NCBI GenBank assembly: GCA_013396525.1
Contig: VWYX01000675.1
Coordinates: 372,001-436,000, forward strand
DNA length: 64,000 nt
Source of the DNA: Chaetorhynchus papuensis
Lineage: Eukaryota > Chordata > Aves > Passeriformes > Rhipiduridae
Reading direction: 5' to 3'
Shown here: positions 1 through 13,475 of the stretch, one piece after another
Position numbering within the stretch: position 1 is the stretch's first letter
Layout: the number at the start of each line of letters is the position of its first letter
Notes under the pieces: generated by a model
Seen by the model: the letters and a program-made list of their open reading frames with translations, nothing else
Database searches by the model: none
What the model was told of the DNA's origin: nothing
Made by a program: the position numbers and the translations under genes

Positions 1-729
1 GTGCAAGCGGGGTAGGTCTGCTCAGTGAGAGCACTGGGCCTGAGGCTGTCAGCAGGGTGTCGCTTCAGGATTTCATTCACACCTGGGTGGGCATCCGGCC
101 CCGGAGCTGCCGTGCACGCAGACGCGGCTCCGCATCCCGCAGGGAGCTGGTCCGGCAGGTCTGGTTCGGCAGGGGGTGAGCTTGGGACAGGAGGTGTTTG
201 TGCGGCCGCTGCCAGCTCCCTCTGCGTGCTCTTTTCCCTTCCTCTCCGCTCGCCGTGCAGCAGCATGTGCCTGGCTCCGTACCACGGCAATGTCACCAAG
301 CCGCACGCGCCGGCAGCGAGCGCTCCGGTACCGGGCAGGCCGCGGCACTTGCTTGAGGCCGGCGGTGCACGGTCCGGGCGCTGCAGCTCACGGCTCCAGC
401 CGGCGGGCTCGGGGGGCTGTCAGGATCAGTCTCTTGGCTCTCTTCGCTGCCCTCGCCCTGCGGCGTGCTCGGTGCTCCGGCCTGGCGGCAGCTGCCGCTG
501 TGCCCGTGCCCGTTGCCATGGCTGCTCTGCTGATGGCGCATCGCCTGCTGCTGCCGTTACATCATTGCTGCCAGTGCTCCACGCTGGCAGAGAGGGTCCG
601 AGCGGCTCCAGACGCGTCCCCGGCATCTCCTGCGCGTGGGGAGCGAGCCTGAGAGGGAGAAGTTTGGCGGTGAATTCAAGCGAGAGGCATCGTCTCACAG
701 GAGCTTCGGCCTGGATTGAAACAGCTCTG

Positions 730-778
730 ATGGCTCTGTCAAATATCTCCCTGTGGATTCGGGATTCCTGGGCTGTGG
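730..778 (+). CDS. NHSL2: Candidate alternative first coding exon of NHSL2
   Basis: An ATG at 730 opens a 16-codon stretch (MALSNISLWIRDSWAV) that ends in phase 1 at a good GTGAGT donor (779). The next NHSL2 exon (3894) needs exactly one carried base, and G plus CC gives Ala, leading into TSNLDLESK. With this exon the total coding length is 3312 nt, which divides by three. NHS-family genes are known to use short alternative first exons that skip the WAVE-homology domain. This is inferred from phase, donor and CpG-rich context only; the short peptide is not one I recognise, so a chance match is possible. Confidence 0.35.
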
Positions 779-2758
779 GTGAGTAGGGGTGCTGGCATGG
801 AGCAGGGGTGACTCAGGAGATGCTGAGGGGCTGAGGGTCCTGCAGGGATGCTCTTCTCGCAGGAGAGTGGAGCTCAGCTCCCCCTCAAGCGAACTTCCCT
901 GGAATTCAGCCTCAGTCCTTGTGTAGCCGCCATGGCCACAACACCCCGAGCCTGGACACTGGCTCACCCTCAGCAGGACTCTGAGGCTGCAGCATCCGCT
1001 GCGGCTGATGGTGCCGACTCTGGGAACATCCCAGGCAGATGTCCATCGGCAGGCAGAGTAGGGAATGCTGCCTGCTCCTCTCCACAAGCCCTGGGGCCGG
1101 GAGGGGGCCTGGTGCCAGCAGGGAGCATGGTGAACCATGCCTCAGTTTCCCTCAGCAGAAAGGCTGGAGTTGGTGGGATGGGGTTGGTGGGAAGGAGCTG
1201 TCCCTCTGGCTCTGCTGTCCCTCTGGCTCTGCTGTGCCAGGATGCCCTTCATCTCCTGCAGGCATTCGTCGCAGGGCGGGAGCCCCTCTGAGGTATTTTG
1301 TGCTCTGAGCCTGTCTCTGATAAGCGTGGCAGGAGGGTCGCTGCCAAGGGCACTGGCTCAGCTCAGCTGCACTATCCCCGCCGGCCGCTGTGTCCTCCTG
1401 CCGGACACTCCCGCTTGGCTGGGGCATCCCGTGCCCACAGATGGGGGTGGCAGCTGGGCTTCCATGGATGCTTCCAACCTGCCCTTGTACTGAGTCTGCA
1501 TCAGGCTGCTCCCAAATACTGCCCGTGCCTTGGAGCACTGTGGCTCCTTACGCCCCATGGCCGAGCTGCCGTGTGATGCTGGGCTCTGAGTGCTGCTCCC
1601 AAAACACCCCCAGAGCCACTGCTCCCAAAACAGCCTCGGAGTGGCTGCTCCCAGGGAGCCAAAGCCTCGGGGTGCTGCTCACTCTGGCACAGTGCTGTCC
1701 TTGTGGTGCACGTTTGGGGCATCTGGGTGCCAGGAGAGTGCTCGGCTCATCCGTTCTTCCCCCCACCCCTTTTCGCCAGCTGGGAGATGGAACCCATGAT
1801 GCCCCCGCCTTGGCACTGCCAGCACCTCGGCACTGCCAGCACCTCAGCAGTGCCTGCAGCACTGCCCACACGGGCACAGGACTGCACCGGGTCACTCAGT
1901 CCCAAATAAGCACGTGTCGGTGAAGAGGGGAAGCTCCATGGGGCAGGACCCCGGCACTGCGTGTTCCCCTTCTGGCCGAGGCTGTCCCCGCTGCAGGGCA
2001 GGGTGCTGGGCGTGGGTGCTGCCACGTTTCCGCCGCGCCCAGCGCAGCCCCGGGCCTGGTGCTGTGGTTTTGCCCACGTGGTCGGCGCCCAGGGTGGGTG
2101 CTGGGGTGACTCGGCGGCAGGGCCGGGGTGCAGAGGTGAGCTCCCGTACTCTGGGGAGGGTGGCAGCGGCTTGGAGGGGTGCAGGGGCATCAGGGGCTGC
2201 TCAGGATGTCCCTGAGTCCTTGGTGGGGCGCGGCTGCAGGGGGATGCGTGGGCAGAAGGTGAGGAGCATCAGCCGTGCTGAGGCCAAAGGCTGGGGCTGT
2301 GTGAGCCGGGCAGGGGATGCAGCAAGCCAGGAGTTGGGGTGCACCATGGGGTGTTCTCAGAAATGGCGGGGCAGCAGTGGATCCCCCACCTCGCCAAAAA
2401 CAGCAGGTTGGGGTCTGGGGTCTGCAGAGGTGAAGGTGTGGTCTCTGCCCCCAGCACTGGGGGTCAGGTTTTTGGGGAGGTGCCCAGACGTGCCCTGTGC
2501 ATGGGCACACACATGCACACATGCGCCCCAACACCTCTTGGTTGGTATGGAAACGACTCAAATTATGTAGAGGAGGAAGAAGGGAAAAAAAAAAAAAGGA
2601 AAAACCCGGTGTTAAGGCCCGTCGTTATGGAAACAAATTATAAAAGTAACTAGGCTGGGGACATGGCACCTTGCTTTGGGGTGCTGGGCGTTGTGCGGGC
2701 TCCATCAGCTGGAGGAAGGGTGGGCCTGAGGGCACTCAGGGGCATGAGAGTATTGTAG

Positions 2759-2826
2759 GCAGGAGGGCACCTGGGGGCAGGAGGGCGCCTGGGGGCAGGA
2801 TGGCATCTGGGGGCAGGATGGCACCA
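2759..2826. repeat. 18-bp minisatellite, about 3.7 copies
   Basis: Three full units and a partial unit of the form CAGGAnGGCnnCTGGGGG are visible, differing by one or two bases. The array lies in presumed NHSL2 intron 1 and has no visible function. Confidence 0.8.
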
Positions 2827-3893
2827 TGAGCAGCAGGGCATGCTTGTGATGCAGTGCAGATGAGCTGGGCCACAGCTGCCTGACCACTGGGCACAGAGGG
2901 AAATGTGGCTTGTTCTGGGGGTCCTGCGCCTCTTTTGGGGCCACTCCCCTTCCCAGGTAAATGGGATTGCTTCTGCCGCCTCAGCTGGGGCCTGGCATGG
3001 AGCAGGCTTTGGCAGCAGGGCAGTGGTGTGTTCCTGAGGCCGGGCACTCCAGGTGGAGAGGGGAAGTGTTTGTCCCACACCGGTAATCGGAGCGTCTCAG
3101 CTGATGGGGATGGGGACAAGAACCATGCAGTGGAGGGTGACCCTGGATCCCCAGGGATGAGTGCCTGGTCATCCATATCCCTGTGCAAAGCTCCCAGAGA
3201 CCCTCTCAGTGCCTGCCGGGTGCCCTCGGAGGCAGCATGCCAGGGGTGGCACTGCCTCAACTCCGTGCTGGGTACAAACCCACACCCGCTCCGAGCGGTG
3301 CTGCTGGGGCTGCGGGGTTCCCATGGCAAAGCCTGTTTGTGGGAGCTGCGCCCCACAGGCCCAGTTCACTGCCAGATCCTGCTCCCAGGGACTTTTCCAC
3401 CCATCGGGGTGTTTCGGAGGGTCTGAGCAGTCCTCACAGAGGCTTCCTTCCCTGGAGAGCTTTGGGGGTGTCCAGGCCAGGGCAGGGCATGTGAGCTGCA
3501 GTGCCATGGGAGCGATGGGTCCCTGGCTCCTGCCGTTCAGCTGCGGCTTCTGCTCCTCCACAGCCAGGATGTTGCTCCACCAGAGCGTGCAGCGTTTCCT
3601 GCGCCCGGGCGCGGTTAGGCACGGGTGGCAGGGCTGGCTTCCTTCCCCAATTTCAGCCAGCTCCCTTCTTGGCAGCCCTCAGGGGCAGTGTCCAGCCCCC
3701 AGAGCGGTGGCGGTGATGAGGGCTGGTCCCAGCGGGCAGTAGCCTGGCAGGGTGGGACGCAGCCACATCCCGGGATTCCTGGAGAGCTGGGGCGGGATGA
3801 GTGCTGTGCTGGCACTGCTGGCACGGCGTTACCCCACAGCAGCACCCGCAGGGAAGCCACCCCCCACCTGACCCCACTCTCTCCCCCCTGCAG

Positions 3894-6800
3894 CCACCTC
3901 TAACCTGGACCTCGAGAGCAAGAAAGCCGCCCCCACCAAGCTGCCATGGCAGCAGCCCGTGAACGTCTTCCTGGCAGCCGGGCGCCCACCGGGCATGGAG
4001 CAGCTGCACCAGGAGGCCCAGCTCAACCTCCAGAGCTTGCTGCAAGGTACCAGGGAGAGGGGCTGGGCTGGGCTGGGTGAGGGTGGTGGGTGGGTACTGC
4101 CCTGGCTGGGTGACCACCCTGAGACTGTGAGCTCACCTCCCACACATGTGTCTGAGCCACTCCTTGGACCTCACCAGGCTGCAGGAGTTGGGTCCTGGGG
4201 GGTCCCAGCCTCCAGTAGCCCCTCACTGATCTCTGCTCACAAGTCAGTGCTGCAGGTGCCAAAGCAACTGGGACCAGGATTGCCTCCTGGGGCCACCAGG
4301 GCACCCACGAGCCCCACCACAGCACAGTTCTCACAAGGGCCTCAGGGACCTGCCACTGATCTGCCTAACTGGATCAACGTGGCCAGTGGTTTTTGTTTCC
4401 TTCCAATCTCTGGCCCAGGCTGTCACGCGGCCCTGGCTCGGATGCTCCTCAGGCATCAGATGAGATCAGCAGCTCAGCCATCCCCCAGCTTGTAATCTCA
4501 TTAAGTCAGCCTGAGCAGCCCTGCTTTCCGCCAGTCCACAGCCACCAGCATTAATTAGCTCAACAATTACAGGATGGGGACACACTGAGTTCCTGGCTGT
4601 CCCCAGTGGGGCTGTTTCCCAGCGAGACCCACCGCATCCCCTGACTGTGCCCCAGGCAGAGCAGGGCCAGCTGCTGGGATCTTTGTGCTTCTTCAGTTCC
4701 CCCAGACCCTCCTTGGGGTCTCCCTTCCTCACCTTCTGAGCTGCCTGTTCTGAGCAGGGATGGCCAGCTAGGCTGGGGACAGCCAGAGGGGACAGTCACC
4801 ATCCCCTCACACGTCCCCTGCTCTGGGGTCTGGCAGCAGGAGCAGGGTCCCAGGTGCTGTTTTTCTTGCAGAGGAGTATGAGGAGCAGTACACCGAGAGC
4901 AGGGTCACTGGGCAGACCTTCCGTGCTGCCGGACACCTGCCCCCCGACACCTCCCCTGAACCGTCACCTCGACCCCCACCTGCCAAGCGCCTTGAGTTCG
5001 TGCTTATGGTGAGTTCTGGGCTGGCAGGGTGGGCAGCAAGTCCCTGCTTGTGTTCCACCCTTGTCCCTTTGGTGGCTGACGTGCCTTTCTCCCTGTAGCC
5101 CCCGAGCCGGCGAGAGGCCGAAGAGGAGAGCACCAGCAGCACTGCGCTCGGTGCTCGGCCCCCCGACACCTCCCTGAGCCTGCCCACCAGCCCGGACAAG
5201 CAGCCCCCTTGGCCCAGGGCCTTCCCCCTGCCCACCGTGGAGGAGAAGCAGTGGCACCAGCCCGGCTCCATCCAGACCAACATTGTCCCCATCAATGTCT
5301 CGGGTAGGACAGCACCCCATGGTGCAGAGGGGGGACACGGGGTGCAGCCCCAGCAGCCATCTGGGGCAGGGGCGGGTGGTGGGAGGGGGCTGTGGCTGCG
5401 AGCTGTGTCCCTGTGGGTTAGGTGGGCACCGGGGCAGAGAGGGGAAAGCAGGGCCGTGCTGGTGTCCATCATTCCCAGCCATCCCTTGTGCCATCTGCAG
5501 CTTTGTGTGTCTGCTCCGCTGGCCGTGCTGCTGGCAGGTCTCACATGCCCAGCGTAGTGCCCAGCCAGCCACGCCTGTTGTCACCGGGGCTCTCACCACA
5601 CACTGTGCACCTGGCCTGTCTCACCTTCCTCCATCTGTCCATCTGCTCATCCTCTCGGGGCCTCCCAGCAGCACAGTCCTGCCCCGTCCCTGCAGACACA
5701 GGTGCCACACTCTGGCCCAGGTCAGAGTCTGGGGCTGGTGCCTGGGTGAGGTGCCCCTTCTGAAGAGCAGAGGTGTCTGTCCGCCCTTTCCCTCCATCAT
5801 GGAGAGCTGTGCCAGGGCCACACTGGTCCCTCTCCATGGCTCATGTACACATCCCCAGTGTGGCTCAGCACAGCGGTGTGGGGTCCGGCCTCACCAGCAC
5901 AGACCGGTGCCTGTCACGCAGCGCAGGGCTGGTCTCTGCAGCTTTCCATCCATCCCACCTCCATCTGCAGCATTTCCCACAGTGCCTCCATCTCCCCTGT
6001 GCTCGCCCCACATGGCTCACACCATCTCCTGCCATCCCACACTCCCACCTGTGTCACCGTGCTAGGCTGGGGACAGGCAGAGAACCTGGGTGAGGAGGGG
6101 GCCGAGCTCCCGGCCCGGCAGCGGCTCCGGCACCGCGGCGTACCGCTGTTTGTTTTGGCTACAGGGCAGCACTTTGCTAGGCACGCGAGTGCTCGTCACT
6201 CCCTGTTTAACACAGAGACCGCGATGAACCCCAAGTCCACCCTGCGGCGTAGACGGACCATTATTGGATTCCCTAACCTGTCCCTGCGAGACCAAGGTGA
6301 CGGCAAGAACTGCGCAGGTGGCACCCGGGCAGGGCTGGCACCCCAAGCTGCCCTGGCGGGTGGCACAGCCACCCCGGGGCTGGCAGCCAGCCCGGGCACA
6401 GACGGGCTCCGGGGACACCCCACCCATGGGAGGTGCAGGCACCACACTGACTCTGCCCTCCCAAGGCACCGAGGTGCTGGGCACACTGGTGACACTGGGT
6501 AGGCCTGGGGCTGGCATGGCATTGGGGACAGCCCCTTCTCCCTGAGTGAGGGTTCTGAGACAGGAGTCACCCAGCCTTGGCTCCAATAGCTCCCTGTGCC
6601 CACCTTCCCCGTGGGCAGACCCTGTCGTGAGTGCCGTGGCCGTGGGGCACACACCTGGCCAGGTCTTTGCTGGGGCTGGCGAGCTGGCCACGCCAGTGCC
6701 CAGGGTGTGCATGTGAGAGTGCCTGCAGTGCTTCCAGGCTGGCACTGGACTCTTGGGAACAGCAGCCACTGTGGCTCAGGGGCTCTGTCCTGCTGTCCCC

Positions 6801-9800
6801 TGTGGAAGGTGTAGAAAAATCAGAGCCAGCCTTTCTGGAGGCAGGTAGGGACAGAGGGAGAAGCCACGGCACCAGCTGCTCCAAGGCAGTTTTCACAGGG
6901 CAGGAGGAAGGTTTCTTCCCATTGCACTGGTCAGATCATCAACTGGTTGTCACAGCTCGTCCCTTGGAGTCGATCAGACCTCAGCCCACCACGGCCTTGA
7001 GCATCCCTGTCTGTTGGGGGTGCTCAGAGCGGGGCTCCAGGTTCCTTCCCCATCCTGGCTGTGCTGAGGTGAGGCGGCACTGAGAGCCACTGCTGGGCTC
7101 CAGGCTCCTTCCCCATCCCAGAGGTGCTGTGATGGGGTGGCACTGTGAGCCACCACGTCCCTCCCTGTCCCAGCTGGCAATGCCTGACCTGGCTCATCCT
7201 GATCCCCATCTGTGTCCCCCCCAAGGAGCAGCACCAGGGCAACACTGTGGTTGCCATGGGACTGATGTCCCCATGGATAGAGCCTGCTGCCATGGCTGCT
7301 GATTTGTCCATGGCACATTCCAGCCAACAGATCCACATTTTTTGCCTGGGCAGAGGCATAGCCTCAGGACTGGCCATGGGCTGGGACAGCGCGCGGGGCA
7401 GGGCCATGTCCCTGTGAGCGAAGCAGGATGGTGCTGAGCAGGCTGTGTCTCTCCCTGCAGGCAGCACCAACGGCCCCACATCCAGCACACACGCGCCCAT
7501 CGCTGAGTCCCTGTCCTGCAGCTTCGTGCCTGAGACCACGAGCGGGGGGACAACGCCCCAGGAGATCGGCCCTCGCCAGCCCCTCTCAGCCCCGCTGAGG
7601 AAGACCTTCAGTGACCTCGGGGCCCACTGCTGCCAGCCACCTGCTGCCATGGATGGGGCAGCCAACCCCTGTGCCAGTGCCTGCAATGGGACACAGGGCA
7701 GCCCTTTTTCCCCGCCCTGGAGTGCCCTGGGTTATGGGAGCCCCCCCAACCACACCACTGGCCCAGGCAGGGGGCCCACCTGCACCTCACCGGGCGGCTC
7801 CATCCCATCACCCAGCCCAGGTTCCCCTGCTGCCTCCACCTCCTTCTTCATCGCCACAGAAGAGCGTGTGGGCAGCAATGGGCCCAGCTTCTTCTCCGGC
7901 CCAGTGCCTGCTTCCCCCCCCAGCTCTGGGTGCATCCAGGAAGCCAAGGGGAATTTTTTGCCGGGAAGCCGAGAGGAGCTAGCGCCAGCGGCAGGGCCGG
8001 TGCAGCTGGAGGTGGAGCGGGCAGGGTGCCGGTTCCGGGAGCGGTCGCTGTCGGTGCCCACTGACTCGGGGTCTCTCTGCTCCGTGGACATCGCCTACGC
8101 CGAGACCCGGCGGGGCAGCGCCAACTACGCCCTGGGCTACCCCAGCGCCAGCTCCGAGGGCAGCACCAGCACCGACAACATCTCCCTGGGGCTGGAGCCC
8201 GAGGGGCAGCGGCGGCGGCGCTCCAAGAGCATCTCCCTGAAGAAGGCCAAAAAGAAGCCCTCGCCACCCACACGCAGCGTCTCGCTGATCAAAGAGGGGC
8301 AGGATGGTGACGTGGGGCTCAGTGCAGCACTGCCCAAGGACCAGCGGCCCAAGAGCCTGTGCATCCCACCGGAGCTCCAGGGTCACCGGCTGGTGCACGC
8401 CGACCCCCAGGGGAGCACAGGGAGGGAGCCCAACAGCACAGCTGCCCCCCACCAGTGGCATCTCACGGACTGGAAGGCCAGCAGTGATCCCTACCAGTCC
8501 CTCTCTGGCTCAAGCACGACCACAGGGACCACGGCTGTTGAGTGTGCCAAGACACGGGGCAGCTCTGAGTCCCTTGTGTCCCCTTCAGTCTCCAGGGCCA
8601 CGACGCCCTCCCAGCTCTCTGCTGAGGCAGACCTCAAGACCTCCTCTCCGGGCAGGCCCACGGGGCTGATGTCCCCATCCAGCGGGTACTCCAGTCAGTC
8701 AGAGACCCCAACCCCCTCTGTACCCACCTCCACCATCCTCGGGCACTCCCCGCACCAGGTGCGTGTGAGGCCACTGGTCCCCGAGAGGAAATCCTCTCTG
8801 CCCCCCACGTCCCCCATGGAGAGGAGCCCCAAGGGCAGGCTGTCCTTTGACCTCCCACTGACCCCACCTGCCCACCTCGACCTCTCAGGGCTGAAGATCT
8901 CCCTGAAGGGGAAGACGAAGGTCAGCCGGCACCACTCTGACTCCACCTTTGGCACCAAGCTGGCGCAGAAGACCAGTCCCATCACACCCATCATGCCCGT
9001 GGTGACACAGTCCGACCTGCGCTCCGTCCGCCTCCGCTCCATCAGCCGCTCAGAGCCCGAGGACAACGCCGACGGCCCAGAGCACGCGGAGGAGCCGGCA
9101 CGCGTCCCCTGCCCAGGGCCGGAGAGGAAAGTGAAGCCACCTGTGGCAGAGAAGCCACCACTGGCCAGGCGCCCCCCATGCATCCTGCCCAAGCCCGCAG
9201 TTCTGCGGGAGGAGGGCCCCCTGTCCCCCAGATCCCCGCCAGGCACTGCCACCAAGGAGAAGGAGGTGCCACAGGACGCCGTCGTGGTGCTGCGGAGAGG
9301 GGAGCTGAGGAGGGGTCTGGGGGAGCCCCACTTGTCCCTGACGCCAGCGGGACCCCGGCGGCTCTCGCAGGGCAGCCTGGACGAGCTGCGGCCGGAGCGG
9401 AGCGGTGCCGAGGGGGAGCGCAGGAAGGCCAAGGTGCCGCCGCCAGTGCCCAAAAAGCCCAGCGTGCTGTACCTGCCGCTCATCCCGGCCCCGGCACAGC
9501 TGGGAGCTGGTGGGGGGGACCTGCCACCCACCCCCAGCCCCATCATCACGCTGGACACTGACCCCACCTGCTGCGACCCTGATGCTGAGGATCCGCCGTC
9601 CCCCAAGGCTGCGGGCACCACGCCTGCCAGCGAGCCTGCCTCAGAGCAAGGTGAGGGTCTCCCCACCCCTGTGGTGGGATCACCCCAGGGATAGGGGTTC
9701 CCCCTGCTGCACAGGGCATTCACTGCTGTCTCCTCCCTGCCCACAGGCAGCTCAGCAGAGGCCAGCACGGAGGAGAAGAGCTTTGCCAGCGACAAGACGG

Positions 9801-10521
9801 CTGAGTCCATCGTGGAGGAGGACGACGAGGTGTTCACGACGTCCCGCACCACGGAGGATCTGTTCACAGTGATCCACAGGTAAAGCTGGTGCACGCACTG
9901 GAGGGCACAGCCCCTGCGCCCACTGCGTCCCACCACTGTCACAGTGCCAGGTGTAGTGTCCTCCCACCACGACACCTCTGTGTTCCACACTGGGGCCAGT
10001 GTTCGTCCTTGGGGACAGGCCAGTTGCTGCTGCCTTGAGCGGAGTGCAGCCAGGCTGGGCCACCAGCAGGGAGAGTCCAGATCAGTCCCACCTGCCGTGC
10101 TTGTGTTGTCACCTTGCCCCAGCAGAGCAGGCTGGGCACTATGTGGCCCTCGCTCTGCGGCCTCACCCCAGCCCCAGGCTGCTCCACCCGTGTCCCTTTG
10201 GTGCCTAGGTCCAAGAGGAAGGTCTTGGGGCGGAAAGAGCCTGGTGACACCTTCAGCAGCCGACCCACCTCCCACTCACCTGTAAAGACTTCAGGCTCCC
10301 CAGCTGGCGAGTCCCTGGCAGCAGCGGGCAGCAGTGGGAAGTCTTCCAGCAGGAATGAGGATTTTAAAGCCCTGCTCCAGAAGAAGAGCAGCAAAACCAG
10401 CCCCGGTACTCGGCCATCTGCCGCTGAACTGCTCAAGACCACGAACCCGCTGGCCCGGAGGGTCATCACAGAGTTTGCCCCTGAGCTGGACGGTGCAAAC
10501 AGCCCCAAAAGCCAGCCCTGA
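3894..10521 (+). CDS. NHSL2: NHS-like protein 2, 7 coding exons seen
   Basis: Exons read in one frame: 3894-4046, 4872-5008, 5099-5303, 6165-6296, 7461-9650, 9747-9879 and 10209-10521 (stop TGA). All junctions are GT-AG with matching phases. NHS-family landmarks occur in order: QPVNVFL and GRPP in the first exon shown, VPINVSG at the end of the third, the block around RRRRTIIGFPNLS in the fourth, RERSLSVPTDSG and KAKKKPSPPTRSVSL in the large exon, and TTEDLFTVIHRSKRK across the last junction. The QPVNVFL version and the neighbours PIN4 and ERCC6L point to NHSL2 over NHS or NHSL1. The family works in actin/WAVE regulation and epithelial or neuronal shape. The protein is Ser/Pro-rich and largely disordered. 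The true N terminus is uncertain: the family's long first exon is not in the window. Confidence 0.93.
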
Positions 10522-13475
10522 CCATGCAGGGACCCCTCCAGCCGGAGGGGTGGTGATGGCTGCAGAGGGAGCGCTGCTGCAAAGGGCTGCCCTGGCTGCT
10601 GGGGAGCCCCTGTGTCCTGCTGGGGGGTTCTTCTGCTTTTGTTCCTTACTTGGAGAGCTGCTGGCAGAGAGGCAGTGGCTGGAGCCCAAGCCCTCATGAC
10701 TCTGGGCCCTTCCCATGAGGGAAGTGGCTGGGACTGGCCCTGGCTGAGCCTGCTCTGGGGATTGAAGGCGCCTGCCCAGGAAGCAAAACAGGATCACAGC
10801 CCCCAGTGTTGCCCCATGCCCGCAGCGAAGCAGCTTGAGACTCTTTGGTCCCTTCGGCATGTGGTACTTTAAACAGCTTTTCTAATGCACAGTGGTGGTG
10901 ATGTTTGATTCTCTTCCCTTTGACATTGTACCTTGAGTTTCCCATGCAGAGATCCCCTGGATGAATTCAGCTGGACACACAGTTGCACTTTGGGAAGACG
11001 CCAGGGGTTCAGCTGGATCTGCGGTTGCTTTCGAAGAGTCACAGGAGGTTCCCTGTCGTTGCCCTGAGCATCCTCCCTGTCACACGGGGAACTGGCACCC
11101 AGCGTCCGCAGCCAGCGCCACCACCTCAAGCCAAACCTCCACCCCTTGAAAGCCCCCAAAATGCTGCATTTTGGAGCTCCTCAGCTCTCAGTCCAAAAAC
11201 AAACCCCAGGGTCACCTCCACTGCCAGCGCCCCTGGCCTCACTGCACAGGGGGTCCGGCAGCCACCCCACTCCCCGCCAGCCCCCGCACCGGGGCCCCTG
11301 CACCCCGCTGCCGACGGGGCGATGGGGGTGCTGCCAACGGGAAGGAAGCTCGTCTCCTGTTCTGCCTCCTGCATCTCCCTGACGAACCCTGCGACAGCTT
11401 CTCCTGCTGCCCCGGCCACTGGAGCTCCTGGGATGCTACCGAGATGGGGCTGGAATCCAGACAGACATCACCCGAGCCACCTCCCTGATGACTCCTGGGG
11501 TGCCCCCCGGGTTGCCCACCACTCTCCCGTGCCCGCTGGGGAGCTAAGCAAGGCCGAGTGGGACACGTGCCATCAGGGCACATGCACGGGGCCGTGGAGG
11601 AGGGTTTGTACGTCCCTGGGTGGGATTTGTCCCACTCACCCCCAGCTGCCTCTTCCTGGCCTGGCTCCAGCGTGGGGCCCAGCTGCCAGTAACAGAGGCC
11701 GGTGTGGGGCTCCGGGGCAGGGCAGGGAGGAAACACGAGCTACGAGCAGGAGCACGAGCAGGAGCGCGGCCGCACACCCAGAGAAACAGGAAGGGCCAGC
11801 CGTGGCTGACAAGGAAACAGGGTGTTTAGGGAAATTTCCGCTTTATTTCTTGACGTATTTCCACACACTCCAGCCCTCCTGTGCTGGGGCGGAGCGCTGC
11901 AGTGGGTCCAGGCAGCAGCAGGGCACCACGGCACTGCTTCAGCTGCCCCCGGGCTGCTCTGGGGGTCTCTGCCCCACCAGGAGCTCTGCATCCCCGGGGA
12001 GCACAGCTCGGGCAAACATCTCCCCATCCTTGCCCCCACCCTGGATCTGATCGCACTGAGGCTTCAGTTGGTTCTCCTCTCCTCCCTCCTGGTACTCGCC
12101 CATCTCTCCTTTTCCTCTCCCACGGCTGCAGATTTAAGCCTGTAATTAAGAGCCAGGCTGAGAAACTCAGGAAAAAAAAAAACCCACAAAAAAATAGCTC
12201 TAATGAATGTCCACATTTCACCCCCATCCTGCAGCCCCAGCCAGGGGCAGGGTGCTGGTGCGGGATGGGGCCAGGGCACAGCTTGGGAAGCTCTGGGGAC
12301 GGGTACATTTTGCACATGACTGCTCAGGAAACCAGGGACAGAGCCGGCAAAGGGGGCTGGGGGCAAGCACAGGGCAGGGACCCCCCTGCAACACCCCCAG
12401 CACCACTGGCAGCTGGAGTGGCCAATGCTGCCGGGGGAATGTCCAAGTGGGCCGGAGGTCAACTGTGGGACAGAGATTGGCCATGGGCTGGAGATCAGAA
12501 TGGAGATTGGCCATGGGATGGAGATCCTAATTTCCCTGGCTGGAGGAACACGCTCTTCCTGGGGCTCTTCCTGGGGCTCTTCCTGGCTCAGTGCTGTCCC
12601 TGGCCGCTCGCTCCCTGCTCCCTGCTCCCTGTGGTGCGGCTGTTCCGCTGGGAAGGCAGCGGGGTCCCGAGAGGAGCCCGGCCGGCAGGACAGCCCTGTC
12701 CCGGAGTGGGGGCCGCCAAGGTGCCAACTACGGAATGTTGTACTTTTTATCTCGCCAGCTTGGTAAAGTGCTCCCTGCTGCCCGCCTGTGCCTGTGCTTC
12801 TTTGGGCTGCGAGGGAGCGGCGCTGGGGGGTGGGCACGCCCTGGCACCGCCGGAGGCTCGAGGGGAGCCCGGCCCCGTCGGATGCGGCCTCTCCCAGCGT
12901 CTGCCCCGCACCGCGTGTCCCCACGGCTCCGGGGGACTCGGGGGCACTGAGGCGTCAGGGACAGCCCGGGCTGGGCACCGGGGCCGGGCAGGGTGTGAGG
13001 GGCTGGGGATAGACTTGGCGTCCTGGGGGCGGGTGGGATGGATGGGACAGGGACAGGGACAGCCCGGGGCGAGGATGAAGCGGGGAGGGGCGGACTGGGA
13101 GCGGACTTGGCATCCTGGGGCAGGTGGGGTGGATGAGAGGGATAGCCTAGAGTGTTGGGGACCGCCCTGGGCGGGCGCTGGGTACGGCCGTGGATGCCGA
13201 GCGCAGCCCTGTGTGCCGGGCGGCTCCAGTCCCCGCCGGGCGGGCACGGCCCCGTGCCCCTCAGCCCCCAATCTCTCAGCCCCCAATCCCTCAGCCCCGT
13301 GCCCCTGAGCCCCGGTCTCTCAGCCCCGTGCCCCTCACCCCCGTGTCCCTCAGCCCCCACCCGTCTCGGCCCCGCGGCGGCTCCATCCCGGCACCGCGCG
13401 GGCAGCCGGGAGCGTCGGGCGGGGCCGGGCCGCAGAGGCGGGGCAGGGGCGGCCCGGGGGCCTCACGGCGGCAAG
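10522..13475. other. NHSL2 3' UTR and NHSL2-PIN4 intergenic DNA
   Basis: The stretch begins with the NHSL2 3' UTR. I see no canonical AATAAA on the + strand, so the end of the transcript is not fixed; an A-rich tract lies at 12171-12195. Short tandem units occur at about 12466-12535 and 12557-12590. From about 12900 the DNA becomes very GC- and CpG-rich, and a C-rich array with CAGCCCC-type units lies at 13262-13365, just before PIN4. Long open frames here lack splice signals and family similarity and are treated as non-coding. Confidence 0.6.

Larger units (their letters stand above)
1..3893. other. Upstream/intronic DNA of NHSL2
   Basis: No conserved coding exon is evident apart from the candidate first exon at 730-778. 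The first 700 bases are GC- and CpG-rich and could be a promoter. The rest reads as unique intron-like DNA with small tandem repeats, for example two copies of a 17-bp unit at about 1200-1235 and 18-bp units at 2759-2826. The usual long first exon of NHS-family genes, which encodes a WAVE-homology domain, was not found and probably lies upstream of the window. Confidence 0.6.

Noticed and set aside
11881..13308. 475-residue open frame downstream of NHSL2
   Set aside because: It is GC-driven, contains minisatellite translations, and has no recognisable domain or splice context.
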